Source of the DNA: Buttiauxella massiliensis
Lineage (GTDB): Bacteria > Pseudomonadota > Gammaproteobacteria > Enterobacterales > Enterobacteriaceae
Length of the DNA stretch: 64,000 bases
Direction of reading: 5' to 3'
Assembly: GCF_902500225.1 (NCBI RefSeq)
Contig: NZ_LR722648.1
Location: 438,937-502,936 of the forward strand
Below are positions 42,455-50,330 of this stretch, piece by piece. Positions within the stretch are counted from its first letter, which is position 1, and each line of letters starts with the position of its first letter. The position numbers and the translations under genes were made by a program. Below the pieces are notes generated by a model. The model was not told the origin of the DNA and did no database searches. It saw only the letters and a program-made list of their open reading frames with translations.

Positions 42455-42928
42455 ATGATTATTGATAAACTTGAGAATGCCGCTCAAAACCCGGTGTACC
42501 CAACTGTGATTCGCCATGCGTTACAAGCCATTATCGCAAACTGTCCACAGCAATTAGCCAACGGCAAATACCCGATTGAAGGCGAACTTATCTATTTCTC
42601 GGTGTTTGATGGCAAAACCATACTCCTGAAAGAGCAACGTCCTGAAATGCATGCCCGTTATATCGACGTGCATATCGTGCTTGAAGGCGAAGAGATAATC
42701 GGTGCCGCACCGGTGGATCAGCAGCAGCAACAAGACGGTGGGTTCGATGAGCAAAATGATATCGGGTTCTATAAAAACATGGGCTGTGAAACATTGATAA
42801 AACTACGACCGGGGGACCTGACGATTCTTTTCCCCGGCGAGCTTCATCGCCCTATGGCAACGCTAAATGAACCGGCTGCGCTGAGGAAAATTGTGGCGAA
42901 GATAGATGTGAGTTTGATTAGCAGATAA
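42455..42928 (+). CDS. YhcH/YjgK/YiaL family protein
   Basis: The protein is 157 residues of the DUF386 cupin-like family that includes YhcH, TabA (YjgK) and EbgC. Family marks are HIVLEGEEIIG and DLTILFPGELHRPM, with the metal-type His/Glu residues. Members often sit in sugar or sugar-acid operons and may act as anomerase or isomerase helpers. It starts 9 bp after idnO with AAGGGGGAAAT upstream, so it is co-transcribed. Confidence 0.9.
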   Translation: MIIDKLENAAQNPVYPTVIRHALQAIIANCPQQLANGKYPIEGELIYFSVFDGKTILLKEQRPEMHARYIDVHIVLEGEEIIGAAPVDQQQQQDGGFDEQNDIGFYKNMGCETLIKLRPGDLTILFPGELHRPMATLNEPAALRKIVAKIDVSLISR

Positions 42929-43026
42929 CAGCTGTTGAATTAAATGCGGAAGACAAAAAACAATCAGTTCACTATTAGTTCCGGGTTTGTAGACATATGC
43001 TTTGTTTATCAAATGCGGAGGTAATA

Positions 43027-43176
43027 ATGAACACAACGAAACGTTTTTTAATGCAGTTAAAAGCCCAATTCGAACGTGAAGAAAAAGCGCATAAGCTGTT
43101 GGGTTTGATTTGGCTTTCACCCCAACAGCGCTATGAAATTTTAAAAGAGATTATGTTGCCGATCGCGGTTAAATGA
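43027..43176 (+). CDS. 49-residue hypothetical protein
   Basis: A short ORF starts at ATG 43027 behind a strong ribosome-binding site (GCGGAGGTAATA). The protein is 49 residues, basic at the start (MNTTKRFLMQLKAQFEREEK), then an amphipathic helical part (LSPQQRYEILKEIM). I do not recognise it. It lies 98 bp downstream of the YhcH-family gene and 43 bp before the convergent hydrolase gene. The strong ribosome-binding site is the main support. Confidence 0.55.
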   Translation: MNTTKRFLMQLKAQFEREEKAHKLLGLIWLSPQQRYEILKEIMLPIAVK

Positions 43177-43219
43177 GTGGCTGAATGGCGGGTAATAGCC
43201 ACTTACCCGCCTACAACAG

Positions 43220-44050
43220 CTAACCTTTCAAAAATGCCAACAAATCAGCATTAACCCGGTCTTTCTCCGTGGTGCAAATGCCGTGTGAGCCACCTTCATA
43301 AACTATGAACGTCGCATCTGGCAGTGTTGCCGCTGTCACCTTACCGCAGGTTTCAAAGGGCACAATCTGATCGTCGTCGCCATGAATAACCAGCGTCGGA
43401 ATGGTCATTTTCTTCAGGTCTTCGCGCAAATCGGTTTCCGAGAACGCTTTGATACAGTCATACAACGCTTTGATGCCACCTTGCATGCCTTGCTCAACAA
43501 AACTCTCTCTGACACCTTCTGAGATTTCAGCCCCTGAGCGGTTATAGCCGTAGAACGGTAGCGTCAGCTCTTTGAAGAAGTCCGCACGGTTCGCACGCAC
43601 GCCTTCGCGGATACCATCGAACACATCAATGGGTACACCATTTGGGTTGAAGTCCGTTTTGACCATGATGGGCGGAACGGCACTTATCAGCACCGCTTTT
43701 GCCACACGGCTGATGCCATGGCGGCCAATATAACGCGCCACTTCCCCGCCGCCGGTTGAATGCCCAACGTGAACGGCATCTTTGAGATTCAAATGCGCGG
43801 TCAGTTCGGAAAGATCATCGGCGTACTGATCCATGTTATTTCCTTCCCAGCTTTGCGATGAGCGCCCATGCCCTCGCCTGTCATGAGCAATAACCCGAAA
43901 TCCCTTCTGCCCTAGGAAAAACATCTGGTCTTCAAACGCATCCGCCGTTAATGGCCAGCCGTGGCTGAATACTACCGGTTGCCCTTCTCCCCAATCCTTA
44001 AAGTAAAGAGAACTGCCGTCCTTTAACGTGAGTTTGTCGTAATGGCTCAT
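43220..44050 (-). CDS. alpha/beta hydrolase, cofactor-free haloperoxidase type
   Basis: The protein is 276 residues of the alpha/beta hydrolase fold. The catalytic triad is Ser in [12 protein letters not shown], Asp in [10 protein letters not shown], and His in [10 protein letters not shown]. The oxyanion region is [16 protein letters not shown]. Close relatives are annotated as non-heme chloroperoxidases or aryl esterases. ATG 44050 has CCGGAGATATC upstream. No pathway link to its neighbours is obvious. Confidence 0.88.
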   Translation of the reverse strand: MSHYDKLTLKDGSSLYFKDWGEGQPVVFSHGWPLTADAFEDQMFFLGQKGFRVIAHDRRGHGRSSQSWEGNNMDQYADDLSELTAHLNLKDAVHVGHSTGGGEVARYIGRHGISRVAKAVLISAVPPIMVKTDFNPNGVPIDVFDGIREGVRANRADFFKELTLPFYGYNRSGAEISEGVRESFVEQGMQGGIKALYDCIKAFSETDLREDLKKMTIPTLVIHGDDDQIVPFETCGKVTAATLPDATFIVYEGGSHGICTTEKDRVNADLLAFLKG

Positions 44051-44246
44051 GATATCTCCGGTTCAGGTGATGACCGCACAAGGCCTGAGTGAAACGTGCC
44101 TATAAAGAGTAATGCAAGTTTTGCCCATGGCAGGTTTATTTACGGTCAGCAATTAATCAATGCGGCTTATGGACGGTTTCTTTCGATAGTTTGAAGTTGC
44201 TCTCAAAATGTTAATAAACATGGAGCACTCCATTCCCGAAGGCGTC

Positions 44247-44275
44247 ATGTTACCGATATCATGTTACCGGTATCA
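44247..44275 (+). promoter_or_regulatory. two tandem GntR-type operator sites upstream of the gluconate permease
   Basis: Two adjacent copies read ATGTTACCGATATC (44247-44260) and ATGTTACCGGTATCA (44261-44275). Both fit the E. coli GntR operator consensus, ATGTTACCGATAACA, over at least 11 positions. They lie about 190 bp upstream of the GntP-family permease. The local GntR-like repressor, or a genuine GntR elsewhere in the genome, would bind here. Confidence 0.75.
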
Positions 44276-44307
44276 GAGAGATGGTGAATTATGTTTAGTA
44301 TTCGAAG

Positions 44308-44428
44308 CCCTAAATAATTCGAGTTGCATGAAGGCGGCGACGCAGTGAATCCCCAGGAGCTTACACAGGTAAGTGACTGAGGTGAACGAGGAAGCCAACG
44401 CACTTGCAGCTTGAAGTATGACGGGCGT
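44308..44428. repeat. ERIC (IRU) repeat in the permease leader
   Basis: The core GTGAATCCCCAGGAGCTTAC, then GTAAGTGACTGAGGTGAACG, then GCCAACGCACTTGCAGC and TTGAAGTATGACGGG, is a near-consensus ERIC of about 120 bp. It lies between the GntR-type operators and the permease start, so it would be in the 5' leader. Confidence 0.92.
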
Positions 44429-44462
44429 ATTCACCTATTAATTCGGCGCAGAGGACAAATAT

Positions 44463-45839
44463 ATGACCGAAATAACAGCACATTACGGCGCAGGGACCCT
44501 ACTTGGGATCGCAGCTTGTGCAGTCGTACTCCTACTTATTCTCATCATGCGCTTCAAAGTGCATGCATTCTTAGCATTAACTCTTGTGAGTGTTGTTGTT
44601 GCGCTGGTCACCGGTGTGCCGTTCGATAAAATTGTCCCAACAATTTTGGGCGGTTTTGGTAGTACCCTGGCGGGTGTTGCCCTGCTGGTTGGCCTGGGTG
44701 CCATGATTGGTCGTTTACTTGAAATCTCTGGCGGTGCCAAAGTATTGGCTGACACACTGGTCGGGAAATTTGGTTCACACCGCGCGCCACTAGCGCTTGG
44801 CGTTGCATCTTTGCTGTTTGGCTTCCCAATCTTCTTCGATGCGGGCCTGGTGGTGATGCTGCCAATTATTTTCAGCGTAGCAAAACAATTCGGTGGTTCT
44901 ACGCTGAAATATGCACTGCCTGCTGCGGGTGCGTTCGCTGTAATGCACGCACTTTTGCCACCGCATCCGGGTCCGGTTGCTGCAAGTGAATTGCTGGGCG
45001 CGAACATTGGGCTTCTGGTCATTGTTGGCCTGGTTATCGCGATTCCAACCTGGTATCTCGGTGCGTATCTGTTTGGCCTGTATGCTGGCAAGAAATTCGA
45101 AGTACCATTGCCTTCTTCTTTCCTCGGCAATGTAGAAGCTGATCCAAACCACCAGCCACCATCTTTTGGCACTGTATTGTCAATTCTGCTGCTGCCACTG
45201 GTGCTTATTTTCCTTGATACTGGCCTGAACACAGCAACTGTGCTCGGTTGGGTAACGGCTGACAATATCGTAGTTCAGTTCCTGCGCATGTTGGGTAAAA
45301 CCCCGATTGCATTGCTGATAACTGTATTCTTTGCTCTTGCTGTGTTTAGTGGTCGTCATAGCCGCCAGCATCTGGAAAAAGTGTGCGATGGCGCGCTTGG
45401 CCCAATCTGCGGCATCATTTTGGTGACCGGTGCGGGTGGTATGTTCGGTGGTGTTCTGCGTGCCAGCGGCATTGGTGATGCGCTTGCTGGTGTGCTGTCT
45501 GATACAGGTATGCCGGTGATTGTTGCCGCGTTTGTTATCTCTACCGCTCTGCGTGTGGCACAAGGTTCTGCGACCGTTGCTCTGACTACCACTGCGGCAC
45601 TTATCTCGCCAATGGTTGCGGCAACGCCAGGCCTGAGCCAGTTCGATCTGTGCTTCATCGTGGTGGCAATTGCAGGTGGTGCGACTGTTCTGTCTCACGT
45701 TAACGACTCCGGTTTCTGGCTGGTTGGCCGTTTCCTGGAAATGGACGAGAAAACCACACTGAAAACCTGGACCGTGATGGAAACGCTGATTGGTACTATC
45801 GCTTTCCTGTTCGCATTAGTCGGTAGCATTATTCTGTAA
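44463..45839 (+). CDS. GntP-family gluconate permease
   Basis: The protein is 458 residues of the GntP family of proton-coupled gluconate permeases, with about 12-14 membrane segments. Family motifs are GFGSTLAGVALLVGLGAMIG, FFDAGLVVMLPI, HALLPPHPGPVAAS, and QGSATVALTTTAALISP. It resembles E. coli GntT/GntP in length and sequence, but I cannot say which. ATG 44463 begins MTEITAHYGAGTLL. The GntR-type operators upstream support gluconate as the substrate. It has its own terminator. Confidence 0.9.
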   Translation: MTEITAHYGAGTLLGIAACAVVLLLILIMRFKVHAFLALTLVSVVVALVTGVPFDKIVPTILGGFGSTLAGVALLVGLGAMIGRLLEISGGAKVLADTLVGKFGSHRAPLALGVASLLFGFPIFFDAGLVVMLPIIFSVAKQFGGSTLKYALPAAGAFAVMHALLPPHPGPVAASELLGANIGLLVIVGLVIAIPTWYLGAYLFGLYAGKKFEVPLPSSFLGNVEADPNHQPPSFGTVLSILLLPLVLIFLDTGLNTATVLGWVTADNIVVQFLRMLGKTPIALLITVFFALAVFSGRHSRQHLEKVCDGALGPICGIILVTGAGGMFGGVLRASGIGDALAGVLSDTGMPVIVAAFVISTALRVAQGSATVALTTTAALISPMVAATPGLSQFDLCFIVVAIAGGATVLSHVNDSGFWLVGRFLEMDEKTTLKTWTVMETLIGTIAFLFALVGSIIL

Positions 45840-45902
45840 CTGCAGTTTGTGACTCAGGTCACTTTAAACTATACGTTAAGCTCAGTATTATCACTGTAGA
45901 CC

Positions 45903-45937
45903 AAACCCTCACTCTTACCGGTGAGGGTTTTCTTTTG
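45903..45937 (+). terminator. terminator after the GntP-family permease
   Basis: A stem AAACCCTCAC/GTGAGGGTTT with loop TCTTACCG is followed by TCTTTTG. It lies 63 bp after the permease stop and 50 bp before rnk. Confidence 0.88.
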
Positions 45938-45988
45938 TAAGGTCCCCATCAGGCACATGAGTGCCTGTTTTTTTACACGGAGAGAAAT

Positions 45989-46399
45989 ATGTCCAGACCA
46001 GCCATTATCATTAATGAACTCGATGCCGAGCGTATTGACCGTTTGCTGGAGCAACCACAATTTGCTAACCAGCCGGTAGCTACAGTGCTGAACGCAGAAC
46101 TGGACAGAGCAGAAATGTGTAAGCCTGAAGATATTCCGGCCGACGTCGTTACGATGAACAGCCGCGTAAAATTCCGCGATCTATCCTCAAAAGAAGAGCA
46201 TGTTCGCACGCTGGTTTACCCAGTAAACCTAACAGACAGCGACAATCAACTCTCAGTCATGGCGCCGGTTGGCGCAGCACTGCTGGGTTTGCGTGTTGGT
46301 GCGACAATTAATTGGACGTTACCGAACGGTAACCAGACGCATCTGGAAGTGCTGGAGTTGCAATACCAGCCGGAAGCCGCTGGCGAGTACCACCGTTAA
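45989..46399 (+). CDS. rnk: regulator of nucleoside diphosphate kinase, Rnk
   Basis: Rnk is a GreA-like protein that binds RNA polymerase. The protein is 136 residues, equal to E. coli. It has a short N-terminal coiled part and a C-terminal FKBP-like domain ([18 protein letters not shown]). In E. coli rnk adjoins rna; here about 8 kb of other genes lie between them. ATG 45989 has CGGAGAGAAAT upstream. Confidence 0.96.
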   Translation: MSRPAIIINELDAERIDRLLEQPQFANQPVATVLNAELDRAEMCKPEDIPADVVTMNSRVKFRDLSSKEEHVRTLVYPVNLTDSDNQLSVMAPVGAALLGLRVGATINWTLPNGNQTHLEVLELQYQPEAAGEYHR

Positions 46400-46404
46400 A
46401 TGAT

Positions 46405-46429
46405 GTGTCCCCCTTTCTTGAAGGGGGAC
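46405..46429. terminator. hairpin between convergent rnk and the LacI-type regulator
   Basis: A perfect stem TGTCCCCCTT/AAGGGGGACA with a 5-nt loop fills the 38-bp gap between two convergent genes. There is no T-run on the plus strand, so its strength as a terminator is unsure. Confidence 0.6.
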
Positions 46430-46437
46430 AATAATTG

Positions 46438-47454
46438 TCAGGCCGATTCCCTTAGCACCAACTCCCCTGAAATAATTATCTTCTGAGCAGGCAGCGCCGG
46501 CTCTTTAATCTTATTCACAATCAATGTTGCCGCCTGTCGGCCTGCTTCTTCGCTGGATGAAGAAACGTAAGTGAAGCGTGGCGAGGTGAGATTAATGTGC
46601 ATCATGTCTTCGAAGCCAATCAACGAAACCTGTTGAGTCAAAAACACGTCTTTACCGACCGTTCGCCCAACTTGCTGGATACCATTGAGGCAGCCAATAA
46701 TTGCTGATGGTGAATGGCAGAGCATTGCGGTGATTTTGCTGTTTTTCTCAAGCAATTGACGTGTTAAACGTGCAGCATTCTCGGTGTCGTTTTCACAAAC
46801 TGGAGCCCACTCTTCGCGAAACGGCAAATTGTATTGCGCCAGTGCATTGCGATAACCCAGCAAACGCTCTTCGCGCATCAAGTTCGATGCAGTTCCACCC
46901 AAATAGGCGATATTTCGGTGACCACGGTCAATCAAATAACGCGTTGCCTGGTTTCCGGCCTGGCGATTATCTCGACCAATGACATCCCGATGGCTGCTTA
47001 CAGTCGATTCAGCAATGATGACTGTTGGCAACGGGCATTGTGCAATCAGCGCCGGAATAGAGGCTAAGCGGTGGTTAGCATCGAGATAAATAACACCCGC
47101 CACGCCTTGCTGCGAAAAAGATGTTAAACACTGTTGAAGCTGTTGGTCATCGTCCTGCGGGTGGCCCAGAAAAACCATATAGCCTTGTTTTTCCAGATAA
47201 TGGACGACGCTTGCCATAACGTTTACACAAAAGGAGTCATTGAAATCACGGATAACCAGGCCGATAAGATTTGAGGTACTGGAACGTAGGTTCGCCGCCG
47301 CAACGTTATGGACGTAGCCAAGCTGTTTGATCGCAGCGTTAACCTTTTCAATAGTTGCCTCAGAGATCTTACCTTTTTGGCGTAGCACCAATGACACGGT
47401 GGAGACAGAAACTCCCGCCAGTTGGGCTACATCAATAATATTGACCTTTTTCAT
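46438..47454 (-). CDS. LacI-family repressor, MalI-like
   Basis: The protein is 338 residues. The helix-turn-helix IIDVAQLAGVSVSTVSLVLRQKGKIS is close to that of E. coli MalI (VALAAGVSVSTVSLVLSGKGRIS), and the body keeps the order of the LacI effector domain. The frame extends to 47469; ATG 47454 has AGGAACGGG directly upstream. It lies 212 bp downstream of the PTS gene on the same strand, with an ERIC between. It likely binds the tandem palindromes upstream of that gene. Confidence 0.85.
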   Translation of the reverse strand: MKKVNIIDVAQLAGVSVSTVSLVLRQKGKISEATIEKVNAAIKQLGYVHNVAAANLRSSTSNLIGLVIRDFNDSFCVNVMASVVHYLEKQGYMVFLGHPQDDDQQLQQCLTSFSQQGVAGVIYLDANHRLASIPALIAQCPLPTVIIAESTVSSHRDVIGRDNRQAGNQATRYLIDRGHRNIAYLGGTASNLMREERLLGYRNALAQYNLPFREEWAPVCENDTENAARLTRQLLEKNSKITAMLCHSPSAIIGCLNGIQQVGRTVGKDVFLTQQVSLIGFEDMMHINLTSPRFTYVSSSSEEAGRQAATLIVNKIKEPALPAQKIIISGELVLRESA

Positions 47455-47540
47455 CCCGTTCCTATGCACTAAATATCCTTGTTATCAATACCATAAAGCC
47501 CCCAGTAAACATACCGGGGGCTAACTATTTTCCATCTCTT

Positions 47541-47664
47541 TCCCCTATAGCATTCAAGTTGCAGGAAGACGGCAAAAGAACTTAGCCCCAGGAACTTACT
47601 TGAGTAAGTGACTGGGGTAAGTGAATGCAGCCAACGCATCTGCAGCTTGAAGGATGACGGGGGA
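47541..47664. repeat. ERIC (IRU) repeat between the PTS gene and its regulator
   Basis: The core AGCCCCAGGAACTTACTTGA, then GTAAGTGACTGGGGTAAGTG, then GCAGCCAACGCATCTGCAGC and TTGAAGGATGACGGG, is a clear ERIC of about 120 bp. It ends almost at the stop of the PTS gene. Confidence 0.9.
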
Positions 47665-47666
47665 AG

Positions 47667-49166
47667 TTATTTACCAATCATTGTGGACATCGTCTGTGCG
47701 ATAAATTGAGCTCGTGCGCCAAATATCACCTGAATGCCCGAGTCGCCAACAAACACTACGCCGCGCGCGCCGAGACTATTGAGACCGTCTTTGTCTACAC
47801 GGTCGCTTTTTTCCACTTCCAGACGCAGACGCGTAATACATGAACCAACAGAGTTAATGTTCTCTGCCCCACCCAACAAGCCGATAATATCGCCAGCAAG
47901 TTCAGTATCGGTTTTATCGTTAGCGTTGGCAGTAATATCAGCGCGGCCCGGTGTTTTCACATCGAAACGGCGAATAACAAAACGGAAAGTGAAGTAATAA
48001 ATCAGCGCCATCGGTATACCGACAATCACAGCCGACAAGAAGTTAGTCTGATAACCGTTGAACGACGGCAGGATCCCGAAGGAGATGTAGTCAATCATGC
48101 CTGCCGAGAACGACTTGGCGATATGCGCATGCAGCAGGTACATACACATGTAAGACAGGCCAGCCATAATTGCGTTGAATACATACAGGATTGGCGCAAC
48201 AAAGATAAAGGTAAATTCAACCGGTTCAGTAATGCCTGTCAGGAAACAGGTCAATGCCGCAGAGAACAGAATACCGGAGGCAATTTTCTTATTTTTGGTG
48301 TTCGCTTCGTGGTACATCGCCAGACATGCTGCAGGCAGTGCAAACAGCATCAGTGGGAATTCACCCTGCATGAATTTGCCTGCGTTATGGTAGCTGTCGC
48401 TGCTAAAGGATTTCACACCTTCTTCGAGCATCTTGAACCAGATTGTCTGGTCACCGTGGATAACCTGGCCTGCTGTGGTCGTGTACTCACCAAATGAATA
48501 CCAGAATGACGGATACCAGATGTGGTGCAGCCCCAACGGAATTAACGCACGTTCAACCAGGCCGAAGATAAACGTTGAAAGCGCCTGATTATCACCATTC
48601 ACAATAACCGACAGCGAATCAATTCCCGACTGGATATATGACCAAATCCATGGCAATGCCATCCCGAGCAGGAACGATAAAAACGCGGTAGCAATGGCAA
48701 CAAAGCGTTTACCCGAGAAGAAACCGAGGAACTCAGGGAGCTGCATGGTGTGGAATTTGTTATAGCACCATGCGGCCAGAATGCCGGAAATCAGGCCACC
48801 AAACACACCCATCTGCAACGTTGGGATGCCAACAACCATGGCATATTTCCCGCCTGCTGCCGCCATTTCTGGCGTGATATGCATCACCGTGCCAATTGTG
48901 ACGTTAATAATAAAGACTGATACCGCCGCCGACAGTGCAGCAATCCCCGATTCAGCAGCCAAACCCACAGCCGAGCCAATCGCAAACAGCATCGGCAGGT
49001 TGTCGAAAATCACCCCACCCGCATTCATCATTAACGGCAAATGGAATTTATCGCCGAAGGCCAGTAACAAGCCTGCCGCCGGCAACAAAGAGATAGGCAG
49101 CATTAATGCGCGGCCTATCATCGACAATTTAGATAACGATTTTGTAATACTGGATAGCAAACTCAT
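47667..49166 (-). CDS. PTS EIICB permease, glucose/maltose (MalX-like) family
   Basis: The protein is 499 residues. The EIIC part, with about ten membrane segments, spans the first 400 residues (MLPISLLPAAGLLLAFGD, HIWYPSFWYSFGEYTT, GITEPVEFTFIF). The EIIB domain follows, with the phosphorylated cysteine in NSVGSCITRLRLEV. It takes up and phosphorylates a sugar; glucose, maltose or an alpha-glucoside is the family range. The frame starts at a TTG (49172); ATG 49166 has GGGGGATTGTTT upstream. No hydrolase or malY gene is linked to it. Confidence 0.88.
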   Translation of the reverse strand: MSLLSSITKSLSKLSMIGRALMLPISLLPAAGLLLAFGDKFHLPLMMNAGGVIFDNLPMLFAIGSAVGLAAESGIAALSAAVSVFIINVTIGTVMHITPEMAAAGGKYAMVVGIPTLQMGVFGGLISGILAAWCYNKFHTMQLPEFLGFFSGKRFVAIATAFLSFLLGMALPWIWSYIQSGIDSLSVIVNGDNQALSTFIFGLVERALIPLGLHHIWYPSFWYSFGEYTTTAGQVIHGDQTIWFKMLEEGVKSFSSDSYHNAGKFMQGEFPLMLFALPAACLAMYHEANTKNKKIASGILFSAALTCFLTGITEPVEFTFIFVAPILYVFNAIMAGLSYMCMYLLHAHIAKSFSAGMIDYISFGILPSFNGYQTNFLSAVIVGIPMALIYYFTFRFVIRRFDVKTPGRADITANANDKTDTELAGDIIGLLGGAENINSVGSCITRLRLEVEKSDRVDKDGLNSLGARGVVFVGDSGIQVIFGARAQFIAQTMSTMIGK

Positions 49167-49227
49167 AAACAATCCCCCGGTGTTGACGCCGCCTACGCGT
49201 TTTTGGTTTTACGCGTTTTTATGCTTG

Positions 49228-49254
49228 GTAGAACGTTCTACTAGAACGTTCTAC
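49228..49254 (-). promoter_or_regulatory. tandem palindromic operator of the PTS gene
   Basis: Two copies of the perfect 12-bp palindrome TAGAACGTTCTA (49229-49240 and 49242-49253) are separated by one base. They lie 62 bp upstream of the PTS start. The central AACGTT resembles MalI and other LacI-family operators (E. coli MalI sites centre on AAAACGTTTT). The downstream MalI-like repressor is the natural binder. Confidence 0.8.
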
Positions 49255-49429
49255 CTATACTGACGAAACGTTTTTTGCCCGGCAACTAAAATATGCGTTG
49301 TAGCCATACTGTTATCGAATATTTGAAGTTGAGCAGGTTTTGACCTGCAATTTATGAGGGCTTATTGGAAGTGAAATAGATGTTATAAGGCGGATAAGCT
49401 CGCGTCATCCGCCAAAAAACATGACGCCG

Positions 49430-49957
49430 TTAGCGCAAATTCTTACGTATAACAAACAGTAAGAACGCCATCAGCAAACCTGGCAACCAAACCCATTGTA
49501 GCTCAGACCAAATTACCGCCTGACCACGGGGTTCGAGGTAGCGAGAGAGCTGAAAAGGTGCGACACGAATCACCTGCCATGGCGCAAAAAATCGTTCATC
49601 TGACCACGGCCATAGCCAGCCAACACCCTTGCCGCCGGTCGTAACCGAGTCCAACAGGCTATGCGAAAGCAGTGACACCGTCAGGAATAACCAGACGCGA
49701 ACAAAACCTGCGCGGAACCAACGATAGCCAAATAGACACAGTAGCGGCACCACAAATGCAAACAGCAAAGAGTGCGTGAACCCACGGTGACCAAAAGCAT
49801 TGCCATACGCCACGCCAAATTTAAACGCCAGTACATCGGCATCCGGCAACATCGCCAGAATGATCCCGCCCAATAGCAGACGTGGAGGAATAATTTTTTT
49901 GCCAAGCCCTAATCCTAAACAAATGGGTACCGCAGCGTGAGTGATGATAGTTGGCAT
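49430..49957 (-). CDS. ybcI: YbcI, metal-dependent hydrolase-like membrane protein
   Basis: The protein is 175 residues (E. coli YbcI 173) of the YdjM/DUF457 family, with four to five membrane segments. It keeps the histidine/aspartate pattern in MPTIITHAAVPI, LPDADVLAFKFG, GHRGFTHSLLFAF and LSHSLLDSVTTGGKG. Family members are predicted membrane-bound metal-dependent hydrolases; no function is proven. The frame extends to 50008; I chose ATG 49957 from similarity to E. coli, but ATG 49966 is possible. Confidence 0.9.
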   Translation of the reverse strand: MPTIITHAAVPICLGLGLGKKIIPPRLLLGGIILAMLPDADVLAFKFGVAYGNAFGHRGFTHSLLFAFVVPLLCLFGYRWFRAGFVRVWLFLTVSLLSHSLLDSVTTGGKGVGWLWPWSDERFFAPWQVIRVAPFQLSRYLEPRGQAVIWSELQWVWLPGLLMAFLLFVIRKNLR

Positions 49958-50330
49958 AGAAGGCATTGTCTGATGAGTGGAAAAAGCAGAATAGCTCAGG
50001 ATAAACAAAAAGAAACCAGGCTTAACATCCGAAACTGGTCACTACTTCCTCTCTAACAGCCTGGGCTAAGAGGAACGTTTCACCGTGATAATTTATGGCC
50101 TGACGAACAAGGTTTTCACACCAAAATCTGCCCATCTACATCTCATAACTGCCGCTATAAAATCTGTAAACGTAGACATTAGTCGACTTTTCATCTAAAA
50201 GTTCTGCGGTTGGCATTAGACAAATCCCGCTAACTAATAATAATGGCTGAATGTTAAAGAGCGGCAACTCAGCTAGCCGCCAGGCATTTCGCCACTGATC
50301 AACACAACCACACACCCTCTTGGAGAATTT
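49958..50330. promoter_or_regulatory. divergent upstream region of ybcI and the peptide transporter
   Basis: No gene is seen in this 373-bp gap. The only clear element is the ribosome-binding site (CTTGGAG, about 50319-50325) of the downstream transporter. I could not fix a promoter. Confidence 0.35.

Noticed and set aside
44483..45265. 260-residue open frame antisense to the GntP-family permease
   Set aside because: It is a shadow of a well-conserved gene, with Ser/Pro/Arg-biased composition and no ribosome-binding site.
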